From Xanthomonas sp. 3793 (lineage in GTDB: Bacteria; Pseudomonadota; Gammaproteobacteria; Xanthomonadales; Xanthomonadaceae): a stretch of 64,000 nucleotides of DNA. Below the pieces are notes generated by a model, which saw nothing but the letters and a program-made list of their open reading frames with translations, did no database searches and was not told the DNA's origin. A program made the translations under genes and the position numbers. The stretch spans positions 653,589 through 717,588 of the forward strand of contig NZ_JANTYU010000004.1 in the NCBI RefSeq assembly GCF_024806835.1. The letters run 5' to 3'. Below, piece after piece: positions 21,380 through 29,376 of the stretch (position 1 is the stretch's first letter; every line of letters starts with the position of its first letter).

Positions 21380-21955
21380 TCAACGCAGATCGTAAAAGCC
21401 GATCGAATGCACTTCGCGGCAGCCGCTCAGATCGCAGGAGCCCACGTAGCCGGGACCGATGTAACGCTGGCGCGCATCGCGGTTGTGCGGGCTGCTGTAC
21501 GGGTCCGGCCCATACAGGCCGTTGCCGTAGTAGATCTGCCCATACGGACGATTGCGCGATGCACCCAACCGCAGTTCGCGGCCGTAGCCATAGCCGCCAT
21601 AGGCACCGCCGTAGCGAACGTCGGAATATCGATCGGGCGAAAACGCAGAACCGCGATCGCTTGCAGTCGGGCGGGACTGCAATTTTGCGATGCTCTCGCC
21701 GTGCGCATCCACATAGCCTTGCTCACGGTCGAAGCGGACGGTGCGGAAATACACGATCTCCCCACCCACCTTGCGCGTGCGCAGACGCACGTAGTCGCCC
21801 GCATCGTCGTAGTACGGCTGCCCGTCGCGAAAGATCACCTCGCTGGGGTTGATGATTTCCTCTTCCAACTCGGCAGCCGCAAGCGGTGTGGTGCCGACGA
21901 GCAGCCCAAGTGCGATGACCAGCGCTGCACGATGGGTGATGGACAACATGTTCAT
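21380..21955 (-). CDS. Secreted Tyr/Gly-rich protein of unknown function
   Basis: The 191-residue product has a signal peptide (MNMLSITHRAALVIALGLLVG, cleaved near AAA). An N-terminal region (EVIFRDGQPYYDDAGDYVRLRT) is rich in acidic and aromatic residues. The middle is Tyr/Gly-rich (GGAYGGYGYG), and a C-terminal Cys pair occurs in SCDLSGCREV. This composition is seen in exported envelope proteins. GGAGGG lies before the ATG. No function is predicted. It is convergent with nothing and follows a separate HAD gene on the same strand. Confidence 0.7.
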   Translation of the reverse strand: MNMLSITHRAALVIALGLLVGTTPLAAAELEEEIINPSEVIFRDGQPYYDDAGDYVRLRTRKVGGEIVYFRTVRFDREQGYVDAHGESIAKLQSRPTASDRGSAFSPDRYSDVRYGGAYGGYGYGRELRLGASRNRPYGQIYYGNGLYGPDPYSSPHNRDARQRYIGPGYVGSCDLSGCREVHSIGFYDLR

Positions 21956-22208
21956 GGGTAATCCCTCCAAGGTCGGCATGCACGCGTGCGGGCCGGAACG
22001 TCCTGTTGGCGGGCGCTGCGATGCGCCCGCATGTTGATTTTCGTTGCATCCGCGAAGCGGCGCCAGGTAGCGACCGCCCTGGCTCCCGCGATGGAAGATC
22101 CCGCCATGACCACGGCGGTGCAACCATTGAAGGCGCGTCGGCACGGAACGAACATCCCAAGCGGCCGCAGCCGCTCCCCTGCCGGCCGGCGGACGCGTGC
22201 CACGGCGC

Positions 22209-22967
22209 TCAGCTTAGCGCGTGCTGCCTGGCCAGTGCATCCAGCGCATGCACGGCGGCCGGCCAGCCTGCGGCATCGGGCACTTCGCGCATGCGCGGTT
22301 CGTCGGCGGCGACACCGTGGTCCTGTTCGTGCGCCCAGGTCACCGCGTAGGGGGTATGGATGCCCCAGCCGCCGATCGCCAGCACCGGCTCCACGTCCGA
22401 GCGCAACGAGTTGCCGATCATGACGAAGCGCTGCGCCGGCAGGTCGAATTCGCCGAGGACGCGCGCGTAGGTATCGGGATCTTTCTCGGACACCACCTCG
22501 ACCCGCGGGAACAGGTCGGTCAGGCCGGACTGGGCGATCTTCTGCTCCTGATGGAACAGATCGCCCTTGGTGATCAACACCACCGCATAGTCGGCGGCGA
22601 TAGCGCTGACGGCCTCACGCACTCCGGCAATCACTTCCACCGGATGTTGCAGCGTGGCCCGCCCAATCTCGACGATGCGCTGGATGTCGCGGGCGTCGAT
22701 GCGGGCGTCGGTCAGTTCGATGGCCGTCTCGATCATCGACAAGGTCATGCCCTTGGCGCCGTAGCCGAACACCTTGAGGTTGCGCCGTTCCACCGCCAGC
22801 AGATGCCGCTGCATGCGGCTGTCGCCCAGGTCCAGATAACCGGCCAGGATCGCTTCGAAATCCGCTTCGGCGCTGCGGTAATAGTCCTCGCTTTTCCAGA
22901 GGGTATCGTCGCCATCGAAGCCAACCAGTTGGATCGCCTGGCCGTCGCGCTGTGTCAGAGCTGTCAT
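22209..22967 (-). CDS. HAD-superfamily hydrolase
   Basis: The 252-residue product shows all HAD motifs: motif I GFDGDDTLW with nucleophile Asp18 and acid/base Asp20, motif II VLITKGD, Lys in SEKDPDTY, and motif IV in MIGNSLRSDVEPVL. A helical cap lies between motifs I and II (about 30-110). Similar proteins (YjjG/gph-like) are small-molecule phosphatases in the cytoplasm; the substrate is unknown. It starts 15 bases before the EF-hand gene's 3' region on the same strand. Confidence 0.9.
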   Translation of the reverse strand: MTALTQRDGQAIQLVGFDGDDTLWKSEDYYRSAEADFEAILAGYLDLGDSRMQRHLLAVERRNLKVFGYGAKGMTLSMIETAIELTDARIDARDIQRIVEIGRATLQHPVEVIAGVREAVSAIAADYAVVLITKGDLFHQEQKIAQSGLTDLFPRVEVVSEKDPDTYARVLGEFDLPAQRFVMIGNSLRSDVEPVLAIGGWGIHTPYAVTWAHEQDHGVAADEPRMREVPDAAGWPAAVHALDALARQHALS

Positions 22968-23003
22968 CGCGCAAGTCTAGCAGCGCGTGGATGCGCTGCT
23001 GCG

Positions 23004-23441
23004 TCAGTCGCCCGCAGCGTCGCCCGGGCCGGGCTGGTAGCTGGCGAATTCGTCGCGCGACAGGCGCCCATCGCCGTTGCTGTCGAAGTCGGCGAAGTTC
23101 TCGCGCAGGATCGGATCGGCCCCGGCTTCTTCCCGCGTCAGCGAGCCGTCTGCATCGCTATCCAGACTGCGGAAGCTGCGCGGTACCAGCGTCCCGGCCG
23201 GCGCGGCCACCGAGGAGTCGGCGCCGCTCCTGGGGCGGACCGGGCCGGCGGGATCGGTGGGAAGCAGTGGCGTCGTTGCAGGTGGTGGCGGCTCGATCGG
23301 CAGAGGCGACATGGCCGGGGCACTGGAGCCAGGCGGCGCAAGCGGTTGCTGCGTAGACGCCGGTGGCAGCTCCGGGGGCGCGGCAAACGCCAGCAGCGGG
23401 CCAGATAGACCCGCCAGTATGATAATGCGCAGCTGCACCAT
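23004..23441 (-). CDS. Secreted EF-hand calcium-binding protein A
   Basis: The 145-residue product has a signal peptide (about 3-20), a proline-rich linker (22-75) and two canonical 12-residue EF-hand loops: D94-S-D-A-D-G-S-L-T-R-E-E105 and D120-S-N-G-D-G-R-L-S-R-D-E131. All coordinating positions are occupied. A second EF-hand protein lies 201 bases upstream on the same strand. A role in periplasmic calcium binding or sensing is inferred. No good ribosome site precedes ATG 23441, so the start is moderately certain. Confidence 0.88.
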   Translation of the reverse strand: MVQLRIIILAGLSGPLLAFAAPPELPPASTQQPLAPPGSSAPAMSPLPIEPPPPATTPLLPTDPAGPVRPRSGADSSVAAPAGTLVPRSFRSLDSDADGSLTREEAGADPILRENFADFDSNGDGRLSRDEFASYQPGPGDAAGD

Positions 23442-23490
23442 GGAAGAAGGCCGGAGTTGTAGCACTTCACCGTAACGTGCCCGACGTAAA

Positions 23491-23524
23491 GAAAACGGGA
23501 GCGGCCTTGGCAGGCCGCCCCCGT
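23491..23524 (-). terminator. Rho-independent terminator of EF-hand gene B
   Basis: Read on the minus strand, a GC-rich stem (CGGGGGCGGCCT / AGGCCGCTCCCG with one mismatch) is followed by TTTTCTTT. It lies 119 bases after the stop at 23643, separating the two EF-hand genes into independent units. Confidence 0.8.
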
Positions 23525-23642
23525 GTATCCATCCCGACCCAACGCGCAAGGCGTGGTCGGCTTGCCTACCTACAAAAGCTCCTCTTCGATCATTGAAGGC
23601 TGTCTGTAGCCGTACGGGCTGGTGATCGCGGCACGATACCGG

Positions 23643-24002
23643 TCAGTTCCCCTGCGAGCCGCTGGCACCGCCGCCGCTCTGCTGGGTGGCGACAAAGGCT
23701 TTGTACTCATCCGGGGTCAGCTTGCCGTCGTGATCGCCGTCGGCCTGGTCGAAGATCTGCGCCAGCCCGGCGTTGACCTGGGCTTCGGGCTTGCTGATTG
23801 CGCCGTCGCTATCGGTATCGACACTGGCCCAGGTCTGCCCGCCGCCACTGGAACTGGAGCTACCGCTCTGGGCACCGGTGGCCGAACTTCCCGACTGCGC
23901 TGCAGCATCCTGGGAGGTGCTTTGCGCCATGGCCGGCAGCGCAAGAGCGGCGGCAAGAGCGGCGGTGGCGGCAAGCAGCGAGGTGCGGTTGCGATTCTTC
24001 AT
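23643..24002 (-). CDS. Secreted EF-hand calcium-binding protein B
   Basis: The 119-residue product has a clear signal peptide ending AMAQ (residues 1-27), a Ser/Gly/Ala-rich linker and two full EF-hand loops: D62-T-D-S-D-G-A-I-S-K-P-E73 and D88-G-D-H-D-G-K-L-T-P-D-E99. AAGGAG is 9 bases upstream of the ATG. The organisation (leader, low-complexity linker, EF pair) is the same as protein A, suggesting related periplasmic calcium-binding roles. Confidence 0.9.
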   Translation of the reverse strand: MKNRNRTSLLAATAALAAALALPAMAQSTSQDAAAQSGSSATGAQSGSSSSSGGGQTWASVDTDSDGAISKPEAQVNAGLAQIFDQADGDHDGKLTPDEYKAFVATQQSGGGASGSQGN

Positions 24003-24226
24003 TGGGTGGTCTCCTTGGCTTGGGAATGCGCGGTGTCGCCGCACATGGCACCACCCTACCCATCGCAAATGAACGCCCAACCCGGCGTAATTTCGCGCAA
24101 AACGTCCTCTTAACCATCGCGCGGAACGTTGTGTTTAGCCGCCTGTTAGCGGCTGGTGAGCCAAACAGAAGCAGCGCATTCAACAGCGCGGTTTTTGAGA
24201 ACCAGACCGCGTTTTTCCACCGTCGT

Positions 24227-24604
24227 TTACGGGCCCGGGGCCTCGTCATCCCAGCTTCCGGAGCTGAACAGTTTCCAACCTAGGACGACGCCCGCAAGTG
24301 CACCGGCCACTTGCAGGATGACGCGCGAACCTAATTCGTTGGGGTCGTGAATCTTTGCCAGGGCCAGCCGCGCATACAGCGGCGACTCCAGCCGCACGAT
24401 GCTGGTGTAGACGAGGTTCCAGATGTCGTAGCCGGCACCGATGGCCACCGCGAGCAGGCAGGCGATTCCCAGGGTGTGGCCGTGGGTGAACTGCAGACGT
24501 CGGCCGATGTACTCGACAGCGGCAAACAACAGCACCCCTAGCACCAGCGCAATCAGGCCTGCCTCCAGCGAACCGAGCAGGCCGAAGTGCAGGGGCAGAT
24601 TCAT
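24227..24604 (-). CDS. Small inner-membrane protein
   Basis: The 125-residue product has three predicted transmembrane segments: about 8-31 (LGSLEAGLIALVLGVLLFAA), 44-68 (HTLGIACLLAVAIGAGYDIW) and 94-113 (SRVILQVAGALAGVVLGWKLF). A short soluble loop (RLESPLYARLALAKIHDP) lies between the second and third. No family or catalytic residue was recognised. Confidence 0.7.
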   Translation of the reverse strand: MNLPLHFGLLGSLEAGLIALVLGVLLFAAVEYIGRRLQFTHGHTLGIACLLAVAIGAGYDIWNLVYTSIVRLESPLYARLALAKIHDPNELGSRVILQVAGALAGVVLGWKLFSSGSWDDEAPGP

Positions 24605-24794
24605 CGTGACAATCCAGGCAGCAGGCGTGCCAGTCTAGCGGCTAAGGGCAAGGGATCCGCAGGCGTCGCCGAATCGGTGGACGAGCACGCGAACACGGCA
24701 GCGGCGATGGCGAGTCAGGCGCGCGCCTGACTGGGTCCGGCATGTTGCGCGGCCTGCTGCAGCGCTGCGCAAAGACCGTGTCCGCAAGTCCGCC

Positions 24795-24989
24795 TCAATC
24801 GTCCTGACCGCGCGCGGTCACCTGCGCCTCGCCATCCTCGTCCCATTGCACGCTGACCGAGATCGGCTTGCAGCACACCTGGCAATCTTCGATGTACTGC
24901 TGATCGCCACCGGTGAGATCCAGCGTCAGCGTGATCCACTCCCCGCAGTACGGGCAGGCGATATCCAAAAAACGTTCCGGGTCGGACAT
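24795..24989 (-). CDS. CPXCG-motif zinc-ribbon protein
   Basis: The 64-residue protein has CPYCG at about residues 12-16 and CQVCC at about 36-40, forming a four-cysteine zinc ribbon. An acidic region (WDEDGEAQ) follows. This is the CPXCG cysteine-rich family, found widely in proteobacteria with no established function. Confidence 0.88.
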   Translation of the reverse strand: MSDPERFLDIACPYCGEWITLTLDLTGGDQQYIEDCQVCCKPISVSVQWDEDGEAQVTARGQDD

Positions 24990-25122
24990 GACGATTCCTC
25001 AGGCAGCGGCCGCAGCGTGGCCAATAGCCGGCGAAGCGGCAAGCGCGACGCCAAGGGGTGCAGTGTACGAGCGTTCCAGCCACTGCACGCCTAAAACCAG
25101 CGCAGCTTGCACATGGCCGCGC

Positions 25123-25881
25123 TCACTCCACCGGCACATCGTAAGCGGTCTGTGGCGTGGGCTCGGGGCGGAAGGTGAAATGCCACCACTCCATCGGGTA
25201 GTTGGCAAAGCCTTCGGCCGCCATGGCGCGCAACAGGTGCTGACGATTCGCACGCTGCGCACCGCTGAGATCGGCTGCATCGGTATGCGCACGCGGATCG
25301 AAGAAATCGAAGTCGGTACCCATATCAACCGCGCGGCATGCACCGTGACGGCAATCCAGCAATCCCAGGTCCAGGGTGGCGCCGCGGCTATGTCCCGAGG
25401 TCTCGGCGATGTAGTCGCCCAACAATGCCTGCTTGTCCACACGCGGGTAGTACTGCGGCTTGGTCACCTGATCCTGCAGGTCCGCCGCCCACGCCACAAA
25501 TGCATGCACCGCCCGCACCGGCCGGTAACAATCGAACACCTGCAGGCGATAGCCTGCTGCGTTGAGCGTACGCGCCACCCGTGTCAATGCCTCGGCTGCC
25601 GGCCGCAACAGATAACACCGTGATGCGAGATACCCGGGCACCACGCGCCCGGTGAAGTTATTGCTGCCTGCATAGCGCATGTCGACGGCGATCTCCGGCG
25701 CGAGCGTGCCCACGTCGATCAGACCCACGTCGGCAGCAGTGGTCGCCGGCGAAATGACCGGCGCTGCGGTGGCAACAAAGCATGTGCTTGCAAACGCCGC
25801 TGCAAGTAACAGCCAGGGCAGCGTAGGCTTCTGGCGGCCCGAAGGCACTGCGGGAATGTGGGCTGGGCGTGGATCCGTCAT
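25123..25881 (-). CDS. ddpX: D-alanyl-D-alanine dipeptidase (VanX/DdpX type)
   Basis: The 252-residue product has a signal peptide (about 20-40) and the M15D fold. Substrate-contact Arg120 is in DCYRP, and the zinc site [11 protein letters not shown] gives ligands His164 and Asp171. Catalytic Glu231 and third ligand His234 are in EWWHF. It hydrolyses D-Ala-D-Ala in the periplasm, recycling or catabolising peptidoglycan-derived dipeptide. A long in-frame upstream extension reads through the heptad array at 26033-26145 and is not believed; ATG 25881 gives the export signal. Confidence 0.92.
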   Translation of the reverse strand: MTDPRPAHIPAVPSGRQKPTLPWLLLAAAFASTCFVATAAPVISPATTAADVGLIDVGTLAPEIAVDMRYAGSNNFTGRVVPGYLASRCYLLRPAAEALTRVARTLNAAGYRLQVFDCYRPVRAVHAFVAWAADLQDQVTKPQYYPRVDKQALLGDYIAETSGHSRGATLDLGLLDCRHGACRAVDMGTDFDFFDPRAHTDAADLSGAQRANRQHLLRAMAAEGFANYPMEWWHFTFRPEPTPQTAYDVPVE

Positions 25882-26032
25882 CTGCAAAGCATAGGCGATC
25901 GGCGCAGCAAGAAACGCCAGATCAATCCTTTGCCGAGGCGCTCTATGCAGGTAATTGCCAGCTGGACCACGGGACTCATGTCTGGGATGTGGCATCTTCG
26001 CCTGGATGGTCCGAGCTGGGCCTTGCTGCGCC

Positions 26033-26145
26033 GGGATTGGGGATTGGGGATTGGGGATTGGGGATTGGGGATTGGGGATTGGGGATTGGGGATTGGGAAT
26101 TGGGAATTGGGAATTGGGAATTGGGAATTGGAATTGGGAATTCCC
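26033..26145. repeat. Tandem heptanucleotide array (GGGGATT then GGGAATT), about 16 units
   Basis: One partial unit and eight GGGGATT units are followed by five GGGAATT units, one shortened unit and a last GGGAATT. The plus strand therefore has G3-G4 runs every seven bases, an ideal G-quadruplex arrangement. The switch from one unit type to the other partway along suggests expansion of two variants. It lies about 150-265 bases upstream of the ddpX start. Confidence 0.97.
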
Positions 26146-26341
26146 GATGCTGAGCTCGAGTCGGATATCTCGCATTGCTCGAATGCGTCACTAGCATTTC
26201 TGACAATGGCCATGTCGCAGAGACGCATGCATCAAACAACGCTTCGCACACTGCAACTGCAAGGGGCACCGCCGCATTTGCACGACAGCCATAGCCTGAC
26301 GCGATCGCGCGTGCAGCAGTGCAATCTGCAACGGCTCACAG

Positions 26342-26375
26342 ATACCGGCCGCGCCCGGTGAAGCACGGCCGGTAT
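26342..26375 (-). terminator. Hairpin after the effector gene
   Basis: A perfect 10-bp inverted repeat (ATACCGGCCG / CGGCCGGTAT, 14-base loop) lies 8 bases after the stop of the XVIPCD protein. It has no T-run, so it is a probable but not certain terminator of the three-gene unit. Confidence 0.55.
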
Positions 26376-26383
26376 CCCGGCGT

Positions 26384-27739
26384 TTACCGCGACGGGGCAG
26401 CTTGCGTTGCCGCCTGGGTCCGCTGCTCATCCTGACTTTGCCGCTGCGTCTCGGACGCCAGTTGCTGCTGGCTTTGCTGCAGCGGCACGGTTGCGGCCTG
26501 ATGCCTGTCCACGTATGCACGATTGACGTCCAGGGGATTGTTCGGATTGCGCTGTACCGCAATCAGACCCTTGCCGTCGGTGCTTGCCACCAGGTCATCG
26601 ATTCGCGACATGCCGCTGACCTTGGCTTCGAACGCCACCTGGCCGGCCGCCCGCTGCATCTCATCGCGATTCTTGAAGCCACCGTTGGGGCCGTGCTTCT
26701 CCAGCTGGGTCACCGCCTGGTCAAACAACGGATCGGCACGGCGAAGCTGATCGACGCCTTGTTGACGTTGCACTGCTCCATTGATCGATGCAAGCGTCTC
26801 TGAACCGGCTTTGCCATCGACACTTTTCAATCCGCTATCCCTCTGGTACTTCTCGACTGCGGCCTCTGTCTTGGGCCCATAGGTACCAATGGCGTCCTTG
26901 GCTTCCATATAGCCAAGCGACGCAAGCTTGTCTTGAAGTTCTTTCACCGCTGGACCGTGCTCATGCCGCTTCAATATCCCGCCATCTTGGGCATGCAAAT
27001 CGGACGGAGCCTTATCGGCTGGCGCTTTATCCCGACTGGACGGTGTAGCCTCTGACTGCGTCACCGTCTTGTCCAGGTCAGCCAACTTGACCAAATCCGC
27101 CTTTTCGTTTTCTGCGCGGTTTTTCAATGAATCCAGCGTCTTCTGCTTTTCCACCCGCGGGAAGAGTTCCTTGACGTGCGCCGCCTTGTAGTCCTGGACG
27201 GCACTGACAATCTCCTTGTCCGAAAGCTTGGAAACGTCGTAGCCCTTACCGAATTTTTCTTCGAGTCCTTTAAGGAAGACGCCAGATCCGCCCGGCCGCT
27301 TATCGCTGCCGGGACCATACTGGACGGCAGTGCTCCAGAGCGCGTCCTGTACAGCCGGACCGCGACTCGTCAAATCCAGCCCCTTGCCTTCCAGTCGATC
27401 CACAAGCTTGTCGTAATGGGTGCGCTTGATGTAGTCGTGCTGCTCTTGTGCGAAAGATGTGTCGGTCTTTGCCAATTCTTTCCACTTGGCACTGAAGTCG
27501 GCAGAGCCGGGGGTCAGCCCGGCGAAATCGTCTGCATACTTACTGCTTTTCACAAAGGCCGCAACGGTTCCGCCAACGATCACCGCCCCTTCCTTGGTCT
27601 TGACCTGAGAGGTCATCTGATACGAACCATAGGAGACGCCACCAGGATCGTCGATACCTGACGACACGGTACTCGCGCCCCGGCCGCCTGTTTCATAGTG
27701 CTTCGAAGTTTGCCCTAATTCCCAATCCTTGCCGCTCAT
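26384..27739 (-). CDS. Candidate type IV secretion antibacterial effector: lysozyme-like module + PG-binding domain + XVIPCD
   Basis: The 451-residue protein has no signal peptide. Residues 1 to about 200 form a module with YETGGRGASTVSSG and GGVSYGSYQ (Glu16 a likely catalytic acid) and WSTAVQYGPGS. I associate this pattern with phage-tail or endolysin muramidase-like proteins. Residues about 255-320 are a peptidoglycan-binding type 1 domain (HGPAVKELQDKLASLGY, GPKTEAAVEKYQ). Residues about 334-451 match the XVIPCD: DPLFDQAVTQLEK, MSRIDDLVASTDGKGLIAVQ, NPLDVNRAYVD, then a Gln-rich tail. In Xanthomonas this domain recruits effectors to VirD4 for killing of other bacteria. Two lipoprotein genes precede it in the same direction. 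The cleavage specificity is inferred. Confidence 0.85.
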   Translation of the reverse strand: MSGKDWELGQTSKHYETGGRGASTVSSGIDDPGGVSYGSYQMTSQVKTKEGAVIVGGTVAAFVKSSKYADDFAGLTPGSADFSAKWKELAKTDTSFAQEQHDYIKRTHYDKLVDRLEGKGLDLTSRGPAVQDALWSTAVQYGPGSDKRPGGSGVFLKGLEEKFGKGYDVSKLSDKEIVSAVQDYKAAHVKELFPRVEKQKTLDSLKNRAENEKADLVKLADLDKTVTQSEATPSSRDKAPADKAPSDLHAQDGGILKRHEHGPAVKELQDKLASLGYMEAKDAIGTYGPKTEAAVEKYQRDSGLKSVDGKAGSETLASINGAVQRQQGVDQLRRADPLFDQAVTQLEKHGPNGGFKNRDEMQRAAGQVAFEAKVSGMSRIDDLVASTDGKGLIAVQRNPNNPLDVNRAYVDRHQAATVPLQQSQQQLASETQRQSQDEQRTQAATQAAPSR

Positions 27740-27795
27740 CGCCTTATCTCCCTGACATGGAAATTACCAATAGAATTGACCGGCAACTTCACGGC

Positions 27796-28344
27796 TCAGC
27801 GCGACTCCAGCTGCGCAGCCCGTTCCGCTGTCATTTCAAGGCGGCACTGCGCTGCATCCACGATGCCCGCCTGTCCGCTATCGGGATCGTATAAACATTT
27901 CTCGTCGCGATCTGCGATCCACTGACGCTGCTGGTCGCGCAGCTTGCTCTTGTCCTCATCACCAAGCCGCTCGATCAAGGCCTTATAGACCTTGTTGAGT
28001 TTTTCATCCTGGTACGCATGTTCGGCCGCAATACAGTCCTGCATTGCGGGAGTCGCACCTGCAGCAGCAGTAATACAGTCATCATAAGAAGGGCGTAGCA
28101 CGGGGGAATCTCCTGTTGATGGTGAGGGTGTGGACTTCTGAGCTTGGCCAGCGGACGAGCTGGATGTTGGTTGTTCTGAGGTAGCCCTGGACTCCATGCC
28201 GTCCGCTGAGGTCTCCGACGCATCAGTGGTCGCGGCAGCGGAGTCGAGGGATTGATCGGCCGACTGCGATTGCCCGCCACAGGCAGCGGTCAGCACGCAC
28301 AGCGTCATCACAGACAAAAGGGGCAGAGTTTTGAGAGCTGGCAT
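27796..28344 (-). CDS. LprI-family (DUF1311) lipoprotein, candidate immunity protein
   Basis: The 182-residue lipoprotein has lipobox LTAAC (Cys22), a Ser/Thr/Ala-rich linker (about 25-85) and a C-terminal DUF1311/LprI domain with the typical cysteine spacing: YDDCITAAAG, MQDCIAAEHAY, the RQWIADRDEKC element and QCRLEMTAERAAQL. Known LprI-family members inhibit lysozyme. It ends 56 bases before the effector start on the same strand. Its periplasmic location and family suit a protein that protects the producer from the adjacent wall-cutting effector. That role is inferred from context. Confidence 0.85.
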   Translation of the reverse strand: MPALKTLPLLSVMTLCVLTAACGGQSQSADQSLDSAAATTDASETSADGMESRATSEQPTSSSSAGQAQKSTPSPSTGDSPVLRPSYDDCITAAAGATPAMQDCIAAEHAYQDEKLNKVYKALIERLGDEDKSKLRDQQRQWIADRDEKCLYDPDSGQAGIVDAAQCRLEMTAERAAQLESR

Positions 28345-28452
28345 CGTTGAGACTGTTCCTTGAGAGGGATGGAGACTGACGCAAAGCACTTGAACGCCTA
28401 GCGCCACGCAACGGGAAATGAGTAAAAAAGCACGAAGGTGCTCGAATAGTGC

Positions 28453-29370
28453 TCACTGATCCAGCGGCGGGGTGTACTGCTGCCTGGAAGCATCGAAGGT
28501 GTAGGTCACCGTATCGGAGGCGTCCAGGACACGGACCTTGCCTGGACCGGAGACGGCGGTGCCTTTCATGACAACCCGCAGTGTCGGCATCGAACCGGTC
28601 TTGCCCGGCTCAAAGCTCAGCGTTCCAGCGCTGGAGGCGCATTTCATCGTCCCGCTGTCGTCGCACGCTGCGCTGTTGTCGCCACCGGTCACAACGGTAC
28701 CCAGGTAAACCCAGCCCTTGTAATCGCCCAGGTCGTTTTTGTTCGGATCGAAGCTGAAGATGGCAAAGCCCAGGCTGCTGACGCCGGGTGCAAACCGTTT
28801 GGTGGGCACCGCCAGAAGCAGGTGACCGTCCTTGGTTTCCGTACTTTGCGGCTCGCGCTTTTCATCGAGCGGATCGGCGTTTTCACTTGCGCCGAAATCG
28901 CCAGCCCACTGCTGCGCGTGAAACAGTGTCCATGCCGACTTGCCAGCAACGTCGTCGAGCACATACGTCGCCTGGCTGATGGCGACGCCAACGCCGGGGT
29001 CTGGGCCGTCGCGTTCCTCTGCCTTGCCATACGTTCCCGGCCCGGCATTGGCGAAGCCGGTGTAATAGTGCTTGCCGCCCAAGTCGAAGCGATAGCCATA
29101 CCAGAAGGCGGCCAGCGCACCGTTATCGACGGTATAGGACGCTGACCCATCGCCCTTCATTCCATAAATGTCATTCAGCACCTGCCCCGGGGCCGGTACG
29201 TCGGCGACGATCTGCCGGGGCTGCGCCGCGGGCGGTGCCGCCGGCGTTGCGGGTGTCGTCTCGGTGGGCGCCGGCGGCGCGCCGGCCTGCCCGGTGTCGA
29301 TGGCCTTATCCGAGCAACCAGCAAGGACTAGCATCGCTGCCGCCCACAGCGCTGTCTTCCCGAGATTCAT
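28453..29370 (-). CDS. Lipoprotein of unknown function upstream of the effector module
   Basis: The 305-residue product has a lipobox VLAGC (Cys19) and a Pro/Ala/Thr linker (about 25-60). A large beta-rich domain follows, with repeated Gly-Asp-Tyr patterns (YGYRFDLGGKHYYTGFANAG, FSFDPNKNDLGDYKGW) and a cysteine pair (ACDDSGTMKC). No family was recognised. It is the first of three co-directional genes ending with the XVIPCD protein, 108 bases before the LprI-type gene. It could be a second immunity factor or accessory protein. ATG 29370 is preferred; ATG 29388 in frame is an alternative. Confidence 0.75.
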   Translation of the reverse strand: MNLGKTALWAAAMLVLAGCSDKAIDTGQAGAPPAPTETTPATPAAPPAAQPRQIVADVPAPGQVLNDIYGMKGDGSASYTVDNGALAAFWYGYRFDLGGKHYYTGFANAGPGTYGKAEERDGPDPGVGVAISQATYVLDDVAGKSAWTLFHAQQWAGDFGASENADPLDEKREPQSTETKDGHLLLAVPTKRFAPGVSSLGFAIFSFDPNKNDLGDYKGWVYLGTVVTGGDNSAACDDSGTMKCASSAGTLSFEPGKTGSMPTLRVVMKGTAVSGPGKVRVLDASDTVTYTFDASRQQYTPPLDQ

Positions 29371-29376
29371 CACGCG

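Larger units (their letters stand above)
25882..26383. other. Intergenic region upstream of ddpX with heptad array
   Basis: These 502 bases hold the ddpX leader, the largest G-rich heptad array in the window (26033-26145), and at the right a perfect 10-bp hairpin 8 bases beyond the effector gene stop. No coding region was accepted. Confidence 0.7.

Noticed and set aside
26033..26145. CRISPR-like array
   Set aside because: Units are 7 bases with no spacers and no cas genes nearby; this is a microsatellite-type tandem repeat.
25882..26175. N-terminal extension of ddpX through the heptad array
   Set aside because: The translated array gives a repetitive NPQSPIP peptide. The signal peptide and family start are at 25881.
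26384..29370. Type VI secretion or prophage cargo module
   Set aside because: No VgrG, Hcp, tail or integrase gene is present, and the C-terminal XVIPCD points to type IV secretion. The phage-like look is limited to the N-terminal module.
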